Below, piece after piece: positions 18,307 through 27,728 of a stretch of DNA of 64,000 nucleotides. The translations under genes were made by a program, and so were the position numbers. The notes beneath the pieces are model-generated. The model was given only the letters and a program-made list of their open reading frames with translations, made no database searches and was not told where the DNA came from. Source of the DNA: Halomonas sp. Bachu 37 (GTDB lineage Bacteria > Pseudomonadota > Gammaproteobacteria > Pseudomonadales > Halomonadaceae); contig NZ_CP137552.1 in assembly GCF_039691755.1 (NCBI RefSeq), positions 2,294,001-2,358,000 on the forward strand. Direction: 5' to 3'. Position 1 is the first letter of the stretch; every line of letters starts with the position of its first letter.

Positions 18307-20001
18307 TTAGAAGGCTTCCCACTCCTCGGCGTGGTGCGCGGGCTTGACGGGCCGGGCCGGGGCGGGACGGGCAGATGGCAAGCTCGCGGTGGCGCGCCGA
18401 GCGGGCTGCGGCTGCGCCAGAGCTGCTGGGGCCGGCTCCTCATCGCTGAGGCGGAACGATGACACCGCCTGTTCAAGGCGCGCAGCCTGCTCTTCAAGCG
18501 ACTCCGCTGCCGAAGAGGCCTGCTGGACCAGGGCAGCGTTCTGCTGGGTCACCTCATCCATTTGCGCCACGGCCTGGTTGACCTGCTCGATACCCGAGCT
18601 CTGCTCTTGGGATGCTGCCGATATCTCGTCCATGATATCGGTGACACGACGTACCGACGCCACCACCTCACGCATGGTTTCCCCTGCGCTTTCCACCAGT
18701 ACTGAGCCGTCGCGAATCTGGGTCGAGGAAGCCTCGATCAGTGCCTTGATCTCCTTGGCGGCATCGGCGCTGCGGCTGGCCAGGTTACGCACTTCGCTGG
18801 CGACGACGGCGAAACCGCGGCCCTGCTCACCCGCCCGGGCGGCTTCCACCGAGGCATTGAGCGCCAGGATATTGGTCTGGAAGGCAATGGAGTCGATCAC
18901 ACCGATGATATCCACCACCTTCTTGGAGCTGTCATTGATTCCGTGCATGGTAGTGATGACCTGCTCCACGACCTCGCCGCCCTGGCCCGCCGTGCTCGAT
19001 GCCGCATTGGCGAGCGTGCTGGCCTGGCGGGCATTATCGGCATTCTGCTTCACCGTGGCCGTCAACTCTTCCATGCTGGCGGCGGTTTCCTGCAGTGAGG
19101 AGGCTTGCTGCTCCGTGCGCGAGGATAGATCGGCATTGCCGCTGGCGATTTCCCGGGCGCCGATATGGATGGAGCCGCTGCTGTCGCGCACCCCCGAGAC
19201 GGTCTCGACCAGGCCCGCCTGCATGTGCTGAATGGCATAGAAAAGCTTGCCGATTTCATTGCGGCCGCGATCGGCGATGCGGCTCGAAAGGTCGCCCTGG
19301 GCGATGCGTTCGAAGTACAGCACCGCTTCATCCAACGGCTTGACGATGGCGCCGATCATGGCGATACGCACGAACAGTACCACCAGCGCGGTGAGAATCA
19401 GCGCGGCTATCTCGATGTAACCGAACAGCTTCATCTCATCGCCGTAATCGGTTATCAACTGATGGCTATGCTCAATGGCATAGTCGTTGTACGCCTGGCT
19501 TGCAGCGATAAAGGCCTGATTCAAACGATCCCCTTCGCGCTTGGCGGCACGGAAGGCAGCTTCATCGCCACGCTGCAAGGCATCGCCCTGGAGGATCAAC
19601 CCCTGCTGAACCACCGCGTCGAAGGCCGTTACCAGGGAAGCGGCCAGCTCCGGCTGCAGGGCTTCCGGCTCGGCGGCCATGAAGCGCGAGAAATACTCCT
19701 GAGCCGCCGAGCGAAACTGCAAGGCCTGCTCCAAGTAGGTACGGGCCAATTCGCGATCCCCTTCGTTTCGAGCATCCAGACTATTCATGTAGAAGAGCTG
19801 AGTATCGGCCAGCGCGACCTGGCTGCGATTGAGTGGATAAAGCTGTTCCAGGGCCACGTCTTCCAACTCGACCATCGACTCGCTGCCCTGTTTTCCCGAC
19901 TGATAGCCAAGAAAGGCGATAATAAGTATCAATACTGAAAAGATCGCGAGTACGACAGTCAGACTGAGTTTGACCGAAAGATTGCTGAGCATACGGTTCA
20001 T
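18307..20001 (-). CDS. Methyl-accepting chemotaxis protein
   Basis: 564 residues from the ATG at 20001. It has a membrane segment at about 9-31, a four-helix-type periplasmic sensor (about 32-195), a second segment near 200-222, HAMP, and the highly conserved signalling tip ([20 protein letters not shown]). The last residues, EEWEAF, resemble the NWETF-type pentapeptide that tethers CheR and CheB. The ligand is unknown. Upstream on the minus strand is a sigma-28-like promoter, and the tail after the stop is convergent with the siderophore-binding gene. Confidence 0.93.
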   Translation of the reverse strand: MNRMLSNLSVKLSLTVVLAIFSVLILIIAFLGYQSGKQGSESMVELEDVALEQLYPLNRSQVALADTQLFYMNSLDARNEGDRELARTYLEQALQFRSAAQEYFSRFMAAEPEALQPELAASLVTAFDAVVQQGLILQGDALQRGDEAAFRAAKREGDRLNQAFIAASQAYNDYAIEHSHQLITDYGDEMKLFGYIEIAALILTALVVLFVRIAMIGAIVKPLDEAVLYFERIAQGDLSSRIADRGRNEIGKLFYAIQHMQAGLVETVSGVRDSSGSIHIGAREIASGNADLSSRTEQQASSLQETAASMEELTATVKQNADNARQASTLANAASSTAGQGGEVVEQVITTMHGINDSSKKVVDIIGVIDSIAFQTNILALNASVEAARAGEQGRGFAVVASEVRNLASRSADAAKEIKALIEASSTQIRDGSVLVESAGETMREVVASVRRVTDIMDEISAASQEQSSGIEQVNQAVAQMDEVTQQNAALVQQASSAAESLEEQAARLEQAVSSFRLSDEEPAPAALAQPQPARRATASLPSARPAPARPVKPAHHAEEWEAF

Positions 20002-20032
20002 TGAGCAGGGTCCTCTACACCGAAATAATGAG

Positions 20033-20057
20033 TTATCGGTATACGCTAAAATGTTTA
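20033..20057 (-). promoter_or_regulatory. Sigma-28-like promoter of the chemoreceptor gene
   Basis: On the minus strand TAAACATT is followed after 9 bp by ACCGATAA, against the flagellar sigma consensus TAAAGTTT-N11-GCCGATAA. The -10 element matches 7 of 8, the spacer is 2 bp short. Farther up, TTGGC-CCAG-ATCAA (20066-20079) resembles an FNR/ANR box. Confidence 0.45.
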
Positions 20058-20139
20058 ATATCCGTTTGGCCCAGATCAATAACCAGTATTGCCCTCATGG
20101 GCGTACTGCTCGTCCGGGACGATACCTTAATCGGCCAGA

Positions 20140-20394
20140 AAAAAAGTGACTTTAACGTTAAATCCCTTCATTTTAGCAAGTTAGCAGGCTTTCAATTAGC
20201 TTGTTTATCAAATATCCCTAAATGTAAAAGAACTAGATTAATAAAAACTAATCAAACTCATAGTTATTATTCTGTCGCGTTTTCATAAGCATTTATTTAT
20301 CAAGGGATTATTTATAGGGTTTTATTTAACCCAATCGTTAAATAGCAATACAAAAACGAATTGACTTGATTGTGATTGAGAGTATGAACGTATT
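20140..20394. other. AT-rich gene-free stretch between chemoreceptor and RND genes
   Basis: About 250 bp with strikingly low GC in an otherwise GC-rich segment, rich in TTAA and TTTAT runs. No protein-like frame, tRNA or IS end is visible. A short inverted repeat (GGGTT-N6-AACCC) lies at about 20318-20333. It may be an old insertion scar or a bent regulatory region of the chemoreceptor. Confidence 0.6.
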
Positions 20395-20426
20395 GCGCCC
20401 TGGCGAAATTGCATTCACCAGGGCGC
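20395..20426 (-). terminator. Strong hairpin after the RND pump gene
   Basis: A 9-bp GC stem (GCGCCCTGG with CCAGGGCGC) that continues as a further 4 bp with one wobble, 24 bp downstream of the pump stop. No clear U-tract follows. Confidence 0.6.
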
Positions 20427-20449
20427 AGGAAAGTGGAACACACGCACTT

Positions 20450-23400
20450 CTACTGCTGAACGCGAATCCGGTACAGCACGCAGTAGACCACTGGTAGTAC
20501 CACCAGGGTAAGCAGCGTCGCCACCCCGAGCCCACCGATCAACGCCACCGCCATGCTGGCGAAAAACGCATCGCTGATCAGCGGGATCATGCCCAGCATG
20601 GTGGTCAGCGCCGCCATCGCCACCGGGCGCACACGGCTGACCGCCGCGCGTACCACGGCGTGGTAGCGATGTTCATGTTGGGGCAGTTGCACGTTGATCT
20701 CCTCGACCAGCACGATGGCGTTCTTGATCACCATGCCGATCAAGCTCAGGGTGCCGAGCAATGCCATGAACGAGAACGGCAGGCCACTGAGCAACAAGGC
20801 ACCGACCACCCCGATGATTGTCAACGGTACCAGTGTCCAGATGGCCAGCGGCTGGCGGAAGTTATTGAACAGCACCACGGTGATGATGAACATGATCGCC
20901 AGGCCCAGCGGCAGAGAGGCAAACAGTCCGCTTTGCGCCTCGCTCGAGGTTTCGTATTCGCCTCCCCACTCCAGACGATAGCCTGGCGGCAGTTCAAGGG
21001 CTTCGACTTGCGGGCGCACCCGTTCCAGCACACTCGCCGCGGTCATGCCGCTCAGAGGGTGCGGCTCGCCATAAACCGCCAGCATGCGCTGGCGATTACG
21101 GCGCAGGATCAAGGGATCGGAGACGTTGGTAGTAACCCGTTCGATGACCTGGTCGGCGCTGATGTAGCGTCCGCGCTCTTCGCTCCAGACGTTCAGGGAG
21201 CCGAAGTTGTCGACGTCGTGGCGTTGCGCTTCACGGGCCCTGGCGACGATCGGAATCAGGTCGCTGCCGTCGCGGTAGATGCCTACCCGCGTCCCGCTGG
21301 TGCTGAGTGCCAGAGTATCGGCCAGGTCCTCGCGGCTGACACCGAGCCGCCGCGCGGTATCCTCGAGAAACACCGGTTCGATGGCCTGCACCCGATTGCG
21401 CCAGTTCTGACGTACGCTGGTGATCAGCGGCTCATCGCGGAACAGCGCTTCGACCTGGCCGCCAATGCGGCGCAATACCTCGGGGTCGTTACCGTAGAAG
21501 CGCGCCTCCAGCTTGGCCTTGGGCGCCGGGCCGACTTCCAGTGGAACGATCTTGTAGTCGACATCGGGATGATTACGCTCCAGTGCCGCTTCGACGTCGG
21601 CCATGCGCTCGCGCTGCGTCTGCTTGTCGTCGGTTTCGACGATCAGTTGGGCATAGCTCGCGTAGCGATCTTCCGGGGCATAAGTCAGGGTGAAGCGCTG
21701 CGCGCCACCACCGATCGTGGTGGTCAGGTGCTTCACGCCGTCCATTGCCATCACCGTCTCTTCCAGCTCCCCGGCACGCCGCTGGGTTTCCAGGATATCG
21801 GTGCCTTCCGGCATCCAGTAATCGACAAAGAAGATGGGGGTATTCGAGGCGGGGAAAAAGGCGTTCTTGACGAAGGTGAAACCGTAGCCGGCACTCACCA
21901 GGATCACCGTCACCAGCACCAGCGTGGCCCAGCGCATGCGAATGGCGAAGACGATCAGGCGACTGAAGAAGCGGTAGACGATCCCGCGATAGGGGTCCTC
22001 GTCGCCATCGCCCATGGCGACGTTCCGGAAGAACATGGCGAAGAAGAACGGGGTCAGGGTCAGCGCGGTTACCCAGCTCAACAGCAGCGAATAGAGCAGC
22101 ACGAAGAACAGCGAGCCGATGAACTCGCCGGTGGTGTCGGGCGATAGCCCGATTGGCGCGAACGCCGCCACCGCAATCAATGTCGCAGCCAGCAGCGGCC
22201 AGGCATTCTGGCTGATCACCTGGTGGGCGGATTCGCGTATCGACTGGCCGCGCTTCAGGCCGACCAGCATGCCTTCTGTGATGACGATGGCGTTATCGAC
22301 GAGCATGCCGAGCGCAATGATCAGGGCGCCCAGCGAGATCTTTTCCAGCTGCAACCCGTGAATGCGCATCATCATGAAGGTACCGACGATGGTGATGAGC
22401 AGGATCAACCCCATCAACAGGCCGCTACGCCAGCCCATGAACACCATCAGCACCACGATCACGATGCCGACCGCCTGGATCAGGTTGAGCAGAAAGCCGG
22501 ACACGGATTCATCGACCACCTGGGGCTGGTCGTAGACCACGTTGAGCTCCATGCCCAGGGGAGTGCGCTCCTGCAGCTCGGCCAAGCGCTGGTCGAGCCG
22601 TTCACCCACATCAACGACGTTCACACCGCTCTTGAAGGAGACACCCAATGACAGTGCCGGCCGGCCCATGTCGCGATACAGGTGCTGGGGTCGATCGGCC
22701 AGCTCCCGGCGGATCTCGGCGATATCGCTCAAGCGAACCAGCTCGCCGCCGCCTTCGCTGACGATCAGCTCGCGCAGGTCTTCGATATCGGCGGCACTGC
22801 CGGTCGGGGTGATACGAAAGCGCCGTCCGTCCTGTTTGAGGTGGCCGCCATCGGCGACGGCATTCTGGGTGGAGAGCAGCTGCTGCAAGCGGGGCAGCGG
22901 AATATTCAGTGCTCGCAGTTGCTCGCGATCGAACTCGACATAGATGCGCTCCCCGTGTTCACCGCCCAGAGAAACCTTTTCCACGCCATCCACCAGCGCC
23001 AGCTCGCGCTTGAGGAAATCCGCATGATCGGCAAGGTCGGTCATCGAGTAGCCCTCGCCGGTCAGATTGACCATCAGGCCGAACACGTCGCCGAAATCGT
23101 CATTGACCTGGGACTGGCTGGCACCAGGGGGCAACCGATCCTGAACATCCCCTACCTTGCGCCGCAGCGAGTCCCACAGCTGTTCGAGTTCCTCGTTCTG
23201 GACGGTACTCTGCAGCTCCACGGTGATCTGTGACAGGCCGTCGGAGCTGACCGAGCTGATGCGTTTGATCGACGGCATCTCCTGGATCGACTCCTCCAGG
23301 GTCGAGGTGACCTCCTGCTCGACTTCCTGGGGCGTGGCGCCGGGATATTGCGTCGTCACCAAAGCGTTGCGGATGGTGAATTCGGGAAATTCGAGCTGGC

Positions 23401-23491
23401 CCATGCCGAGAAACGAGAGCGTGCCGCCTACCAGAAGCACCACCGTCATCAACCAGCTGACGGCCCTGTGGCGTAGGAAGTAATCGACCAT
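20450..23491 (-). CDS. RND efflux transporter permease (AcrB superfamily)
   Basis: 1013 residues with the duplicated RND plan: a membrane segment at about 12-30, a large periplasmic loop starting QYPGATPQEVEQEVT, a TM block with GMLVDNAIVITEG (the TM4 region that carries the proton-relay acids), then a second loop and TM block ending near TLLTLVVLPVVYCVLYR. It is a proton-driven inner membrane exporter, somewhat shorter than AcrB. The adaptor gene ends 2 bp upstream. No outer-membrane channel gene is in the operon, so a separate TolC-like protein is needed. Confidence 0.95.
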   Translation of the reverse strand: MVDYFLRHRAVSWLMTVVLLVGGTLSFLGMGQLEFPEFTIRNALVTTQYPGATPQEVEQEVTSTLEESIQEMPSIKRISSVSSDGLSQITVELQSTVQNEELEQLWDSLRRKVGDVQDRLPPGASQSQVNDDFGDVFGLMVNLTGEGYSMTDLADHADFLKRELALVDGVEKVSLGGEHGERIYVEFDREQLRALNIPLPRLQQLLSTQNAVADGGHLKQDGRRFRITPTGSAADIEDLRELIVSEGGGELVRLSDIAEIRRELADRPQHLYRDMGRPALSLGVSFKSGVNVVDVGERLDQRLAELQERTPLGMELNVVYDQPQVVDESVSGFLLNLIQAVGIVIVVLMVFMGWRSGLLMGLILLITIVGTFMMMRIHGLQLEKISLGALIIALGMLVDNAIVITEGMLVGLKRGQSIRESAHQVISQNAWPLLAATLIAVAAFAPIGLSPDTTGEFIGSLFFVLLYSLLLSWVTALTLTPFFFAMFFRNVAMGDGDEDPYRGIVYRFFSRLIVFAIRMRWATLVLVTVILVSAGYGFTFVKNAFFPASNTPIFFVDYWMPEGTDILETQRRAGELEETVMAMDGVKHLTTTIGGGAQRFTLTYAPEDRYASYAQLIVETDDKQTQRERMADVEAALERNHPDVDYKIVPLEVGPAPKAKLEARFYGNDPEVLRRIGGQVEALFRDEPLITSVRQNWRNRVQAIEPVFLEDTARRLGVSREDLADTLALSTSGTRVGIYRDGSDLIPIVARAREAQRHDVDNFGSLNVWSEERGRYISADQVIERVTTNVSDPLILRRNRQRMLAVYGEPHPLSGMTAASVLERVRPQVEALELPPGYRLEWGGEYETSSEAQSGLFASLPLGLAIMFIITVVLFNNFRQPLAIWTLVPLTIIGVVGALLLSGLPFSFMALLGTLSLIGMVIKNAIVLVEEINVQLPQHEHRYHAVVRAAVSRVRPVAMAALTTMLGMIPLISDAFFASMAVALIGGLGVATLLTLVVLPVVYCVLYRIRVQQ

Positions 23492-23492
23492 G

Positions 23493-24599
23493 TCAGAGCC
23501 CCCGCTCCTTTTCCCATGGCGTCACTGTCATTCCTTTCTGCAAGCGGTGTGCCCCGGCGGACACCAGGCGATCCCCCGCGGCCAGGTCGCCGCTCACCTC
23601 GAGCCCTTGCGACGTCAGAGTGCCGACTTCCACGGGCACCGGCTCGAGGCTGTCGGGTGCCTCGAAGCGCCATACTCGTGCCTGGTCGGGGTCGTCCGCC
23701 GCGTAGCTGACCGCCTCGGGCGGGACTCGCCACACCGCGCCGATGTCCCGTGACATCCAGGCCCCCAGATTCAGGCGGACATTGGCGCTCATGCCATCCA
23801 GCAAGGTGATGTCGTCCGGTTGCGGCAAGGTCAAGGTGACTTCGTAGGCCAGACTCTGTTCGCTGGCCTGAGTGGTATAGGACTTGAGCTGGGCCAGGTA
23901 GGGAGCGCCGTCGTTGGAGAAGCGCACCTCATGGGCCAATTCATCGGCAAACGGCAATGAACTTTCGCTGGAGGGAGTCATGCGCCGCACGATCTGTTCC
24001 GGCAGATGAAAGACCACATCGAGCTGACCGGGCTGCTGAATCACCGCCACGGTCTCCTGCACCTGGACGAACTGCCGGTTGTCGACGGGAACGCGGGCGA
24101 TCACGCCATCGTAGGGGGCACGCAGGCGGGTGTGTTCGAGCTGTTCCTCGGCCTGCTCATACGCAGAGCGAGCGGCGCGCAATTCGCTTTTCGCCTCGTC
24201 AAAGCGTGCCTGGCTGATGGCGCCGCGCTCGACCGTGTAACGCATGCGCTCAAAGGTCGCCTCCGCCAGCTCCAGGCTGGAGCGGGCGCTATCGAGTTCA
24301 CTGCGGGCGATACGGTCATCGATCCGGGCGATGACGTCACCCTCTTCCACACGCTGGCCCGCTTCGACGTTGAGTTCCAGCAGCTCCCCCGCCATGCGAA
24401 ACGAGAGATTGCTGCGGGTGGACGCTTCGACCCGGGCCGGAAACTGACGCAGCAGGGTGGCGCTGGCGTCATCCAGGGTGATCAGTTTTACCGGTCGAAC
24501 CGACTCTTGCTGCGGGGACTGGGATTGTGACTGGTTGCAGCCAACCACAGTGAACAGGACCAATAGCCCCAACACTAGGCGAATGAATTTGGCGGGCAC
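23493..24599 (-). CDS. RND efflux periplasmic adaptor (membrane fusion protein), lipoprotein
   Basis: 368 residues with a lipobox (LFTVVGC, Cys21). The order is a beta-barrel/lipoyl half (NLSFRMAGELLELNVEAGQRVEEGDVIARID), a hairpin of two helices (about 95-140), then LRAPYDGVIARV and the C-terminal barrel and membrane-proximal domain ending LVSAGAHRLQKGMTV. It links the RND permease to an outer-membrane channel. It is the first gene of the pump operon and faces the divergent AcrR-type repressor, with a palindrome 38 bp upstream of its start. Confidence 0.94.
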   Translation of the reverse strand: MPAKFIRLVLGLLVLFTVVGCNQSQSQSPQQESVRPVKLITLDDASATLLRQFPARVEASTRSNLSFRMAGELLELNVEAGQRVEEGDVIARIDDRIARSELDSARSSLELAEATFERMRYTVERGAISQARFDEAKSELRAARSAYEQAEEQLEHTRLRAPYDGVIARVPVDNRQFVQVQETVAVIQQPGQLDVVFHLPEQIVRRMTPSSESSLPFADELAHEVRFSNDGAPYLAQLKSYTTQASEQSLAYEVTLTLPQPDDITLLDGMSANVRLNLGAWMSRDIGAVWRVPPEAVSYAADDPDQARVWRFEAPDSLEPVPVEVGTLTSQGLEVSGDLAAGDRLVSAGAHRLQKGMTVTPWEKERGL

Positions 24600-24636
24600 G
24601 ACGACGGCTCCTGATGACGTTGACTGGCTCGTTTTT

Positions 24637-24660
24637 CACTGACATTCATGAATGTCAGTG
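24637..24660. promoter_or_regulatory. Perfect 24-bp palindrome, probable operator of the AcrR-type repressor
   Basis: Half-site CACTGACATTCA is followed immediately by its exact complement. It lies between the adaptor (start 24599) and repressor (start 24742) genes, the classic TetR/AcrR operator position, and would serve both promoters. Confidence 0.8.
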
Positions 24661-24741
24661 AGCGAGTATACTAGACACCCAGTGGCGACATTGCCATTCA
24701 CCAATGCCAAAATAAGCGATGCTTATCACTCAGGAGGCGCC

Positions 24742-25362
24742 ATGACCCGTCGCAAGGCCGATGCCGAACGTACCCGCGAGGCAATTCTCGATGCGGCGGA
24801 AGCCACCTTTCTTGCCCAGGGGGTCGCCCGCACCACCCTGGCGCATATCGCGCAGGCGGCGGGGGTAACCCGGGGAGCGATCTACTGGCATTTCGCCGAC
24901 AAGAACGCGTTGTTCGATGCGCTGCTGGAACGGGTGCGTATCCCGCTCGATGAAATCGTCGACGACGCCATCCACGCGCTCGGCACTACACCCGTCGCCT
25001 GTCTACGCGACATCGCCCGGCGCTCGCTGGAAGGCATATGCCACGACCTGCCGCTTCAGCGGGTGGCCACCATCGTGCTGCACCGCTGCGAAAAGCTCGA
25101 AGACGACCATCCCCGCATCTGCATGATCACAAGGCTCTCCGAGCACGCCAAAACACGCGTCGAGCAACTGTTCGAACAGACCCAGGCAGCGGGCAACTTA
25201 CGTGACGACCTGACTCCCGCCAGCGCCCGCCGCCAATTTCACAGTTTCCTGATCGGTACCTGTTTCGACTGGCTGCAAGACCCCCAGCAGTATTCGTTGG
25301 CCGAGGAGAGCAATAGCATGGTGGAAACATTGATGCGCGGGTTGTTCATCAACCGGCCCTGA
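24742..25362 (+). CDS. TetR/AcrR-family repressor of the RND operon
   Basis: 206 residues from the ATG at 24742, preceded by CAGGAGG. The helix-turn-helix region reads AEATFLAQGVARTTLAHIAQ then GVTRGAIYWHFADKNALF, close to AcrR/TtgR. The C-terminal ligand-binding domain has HRCEKLEDDHPRI and DWLQDPQQYSL. It is divergent from the pump operon and should repress it until a pump substrate binds. The palindrome at 24637 is its likely operator. Confidence 0.93.
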   Translation: MTRRKADAERTREAILDAAEATFLAQGVARTTLAHIAQAAGVTRGAIYWHFADKNALFDALLERVRIPLDEIVDDAIHALGTTPVACLRDIARRSLEGICHDLPLQRVATIVLHRCEKLEDDHPRICMITRLSEHAKTRVEQLFEQTQAAGNLRDDLTPASARRQFHSFLIGTCFDWLQDPQQYSLAEESNSMVETLMRGLFINRP

Positions 25363-25563
25363 AACAGGCGTGGCGTTACTCGTATAAAAGAGCTGAACGA
25401 AGCTGGCATCAACGTATGCTTTGTTGAGAACTCCATCTTCGCCCCTTGGTGTTCGCTGATTACCGACAAGAGTGCGCGCGTACTCAACATCGGAGAGCGT
25501 TACGGTTTTGAGGTAGGCAAACTTGTTCGTGCCCACTGGATGAAAAGCAAGCAAACTGTCTAA
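25363..25563 (+). pseudogene. 3' fragment of an unknown gene, no start codon
   Basis: After the repressor's TGA the same frame stays open for 66 codons to a TAA at 25561 and reads protein-like, for example TRIKELNEAGINVCFVEN and then LNIGERYGFEVGKLVRAHW. No ATG, GTG or TTG with a ribosome site opens it, and the first Met is ten codons from the end. I do not recognise the family. It looks like the C-terminal remnant of a gene whose 5' part was deleted when the present arrangement formed. The minus-strand frames here have no protein character. Confidence 0.5.
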
Positions 25564-25594
25564 GTGTCGGTAAAGCCCTGCCCCTTGACGGTGC

Positions 25595-26044
25595 TTAGTT
25601 CACATCCAGCAAGTAGCCGTAAAACGCTGTGTTACGTTGCCAGCCCAGTGACTCGTAGAGGCGCTGGGCGCATTCGTTATCCACCTGCGTCATCAAAACC
25701 AAACGCGCCACACCATGCTCGCGGGCAAGCTGGGTAGCGGCTTCCATCAAGGCTCGGCCTGCTCCCTTTTCACGGTTATCCGGCGACACGAAGAGATCGT
25801 TCAACGTCCAGCGCGAATTCAACCCCACCGTGGAAACACCGGGATAGAGCTGGACAAAGCCGGTCAGCGTACCTTCAGTATTCACACTCACCAGGATGCG
25901 CGAATCCGCCTGCCCAAAGCGCTGACGCAAAAAGTCCCTTGCCGCCTGCACATCGCTTGGCTGTTGGTAGAACTGGCGATAGCCATCCAATAGCTCGGTT
26001 AAAACATCGAGGTCATCGATAGTCGCTGTACGAACAGTGGTCAT
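25595..26044 (-). CDS. GNAT-family N-acetyltransferase
   Basis: 149 residues from the ATG at 26044 with AAGGAG upstream. The acetyl-CoA loop is visible as VSPDNREKGAGRALMEAA (about 84-101, R-x-x-G-x-G/A), preceded by the strand WTLNDLFV and followed by NECAQRLYESLGWQ. It transfers an acetyl group to an amine substrate that the sequence does not reveal. It is divergent from the phosphatidylcholine synthase gene. Confidence 0.9.
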   Translation of the reverse strand: MTTVRTATIDDLDVLTELLDGYRQFYQQPSDVQAARDFLRQRFGQADSRILVSVNTEGTLTGFVQLYPGVSTVGLNSRWTLNDLFVSPDNREKGAGRALMEAATQLAREHGVARLVLMTQVDNECAQRLYESLGWQRNTAFYGYLLDVN

Positions 26045-26178
26045 CAGCAATCTCCTTGGGCAGGGGAATGACATCCCAGTATATTGTCTGGATTCATTCC
26101 TGCAGTAGTGTATCGTCCTTTACACATCTATTGATAAACCGAATACAAAGGGGACAACACGTTCCCGATGGGGTCAAC

Positions 26179-26904
26179 GTGGTTCAATCGCTCTCTTCGC
26201 AAACAGCATCCCGCGCATCGAGATACAAGGCATGGTGCGTACACGCCTTCACTGCCAGCGGGGTGCTGCTCGGCACCATGGCGCTGCTCGCATTGATCGA
26301 CAATAATCCGGTCGCTTGCCTTCTCTGGCTGGGTGCCGCAATGATGGTCGATGCGTACGATGGCACATTGGCGCGCAAGTACGATGTGAAGACCATACTG
26401 CCCCATTTCGATGGCTCGACGCTCGATATGGTCATCGATTATCTTACCTGGGCCTTTATCCCCGCCCTTTTTATCTACTTCTTCATTGACTTGCCGCCCA
26501 ATCTCGAACTGCTGTCGGTATTCATCATTCTGCTGTCATCCATGTTCTGCTTCTGCAACACCAATATGAAAAGCCAGGATAATTACTTCGTTGGCTTTCC
26601 TGCCGCCTGGAATATCGCCGCCGCCTATTTCTATATTCTCGATTTTCCACCCTGGCTTACCTTTGCCGCTATCCTCTTTCTGGCCATCCTCACCGTCACG
26701 CGCATGAAGTTTCTTCACCCCTTTAGAGTGCGCACGTTTATGCCGCTCAATATCGCCGTTACCCTGATATGGTGTGCATGCGCCACGCTACTCATTCTCT
26801 CGAGCCCCGAGCATGCTGCCTGGGCACTATGGGGATGGGGTATTACCTCGGTTTACTTTGTGAGCATGTGCGTGTGGAGGACAGCTCAGGAGTGGCTCGA
26901 GTAA
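26179..26904 (+). CDS. pcs: Phosphatidylcholine synthase (CDP-alcohol phosphatidyltransferase)
   Basis: About 241 residues if the GTG at 26179 is used; the frame is open to 26056 but that overlaps the divergent GNAT gene, and family members begin near SRYKAWCVHAFTASG. The CDP-alcohol motif is DGTLAR followed after a spacer by GSTLDMVIDY, matching DGxxAR...GxxxDxxxD in the Pcs subfamily, with about seven membrane segments. It condenses CDP-diacylglycerol with choline in the inner membrane. Free choline uptake is common in halophiles, which fits the host guess. The start is uncertain because no good ribosome site is seen. Confidence 0.85.
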   Translation: MVQSLSSQTASRASRYKAWCVHAFTASGVLLGTMALLALIDNNPVACLLWLGAAMMVDAYDGTLARKYDVKTILPHFDGSTLDMVIDYLTWAFIPALFIYFFIDLPPNLELLSVFIILLSSMFCFCNTNMKSQDNYFVGFPAAWNIAAAYFYILDFPPWLTFAAILFLAILTVTRMKFLHPFRVRTFMPLNIAVTLIWCACATLLILSSPEHAAWALWGWGITSVYFVSMCVWRTAQEWLE

Positions 26905-26938
26905 ACCAAGCGCTCGTTGGCAACAAGGAGGTTGAAAT

Positions 26939-27631
26939 ATGTCGCTGACCCCGCATCAGCAGAAGAAATTCAGGACCCTGGCAGCAGAAATCGAGGGAAT
27001 CGATGTCGAGGTCTACAAACGCTTCGAGCGCGATTCGCTGGAGCCGATCATCGGGCTTGGAAAGCCGAACCTGCGCATCGGTTTCTTCGGGCGCGACCCG
27101 GGGCGCGATGAGGTACGCCATGGCGAGCCCTTCATCGGCGCTGGCGGGCAGCTGGTCAGAAAGGCGCTTTACGAGCATCTTTACGGCGAGAAGATGCCGG
27201 ACTTCGAGGCCTCTCGCGCCGTAGGCGAACACTTTTTCTGGATCAACACCGTGCCCTACAAGCCCGTGGGCAACAAGGCATGGTCCATGAAGGTCAAGCG
27301 TCACTTTCACGGCCTGATGAACGAGGTCCTGATATCGCGCTGGAAAGGGCGGACCCTGATCACACTGGGACGCGAGGCCTTCCTGTGGTTCGGTATCGGC
27401 CGGTCAAAAGAGGAGCGTGCGCGCCTGGAGGCTTTCTGGAAGCGTGAGGATCGCTTTGAAAGCAGTATCGAGGTGACACTGGAGGATGATCGGGGTGAGA
27501 CACAGACCTTTACGCTCTATCCACTTCCTCACCCCTCTCCGCTCAATCAGACCTGGTATGCGCGTTTTCCGGGGCTGTTGAAGCAGCGCCTGGAACAACT
27601 GGACGTGCGCCAGAACAACCTCACCTTGTGA
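26939..27631 (+). CDS. Uracil-DNA glycosylase family protein
   Basis: 230 residues with AAGGAGG upstream of the ATG. The UDG-superfamily fold motifs are FFGRDPGRDEVRHGEPFIGAG (split: motif 1 at about 48-66) and LPHPSPLN (about 199-206), the glycosylase leucine-loop motif. The first motif differs from classic UDG (GQDPYH), so the substrate range, or even glycosylase activity, is uncertain. It is a stand-alone gene on the plus strand 34 bp after pcs. Confidence 0.85.
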   Translation: MSLTPHQQKKFRTLAAEIEGIDVEVYKRFERDSLEPIIGLGKPNLRIGFFGRDPGRDEVRHGEPFIGAGGQLVRKALYEHLYGEKMPDFEASRAVGEHFFWINTVPYKPVGNKAWSMKVKRHFHGLMNEVLISRWKGRTLITLGREAFLWFGIGRSKEERARLEAFWKREDRFESSIEVTLEDDRGETQTFTLYPLPHPSPLNQTWYARFPGLLKQRLEQLDVRQNNLTL

Positions 27632-27728
27632 GACGCGCGCACTTCTCACCCCAACGCGGCTGCATGCTGCCTCGCTTGCTCGACCAACTCCGTGGCCAAC
27701 CAACCGCAGCATGTTCCCAGCGCTTCAA

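Noticed and set aside
20660..22147. 495-codon plus-strand open frame across the RND gene
   Set aside because: Antisense shadow; no recognisable domain.
25198..25554. Minus-strand frame of 118 codons opposite the repressor and fragment
   Set aside because: It antisenses a well-supported TetR gene and has no family features.
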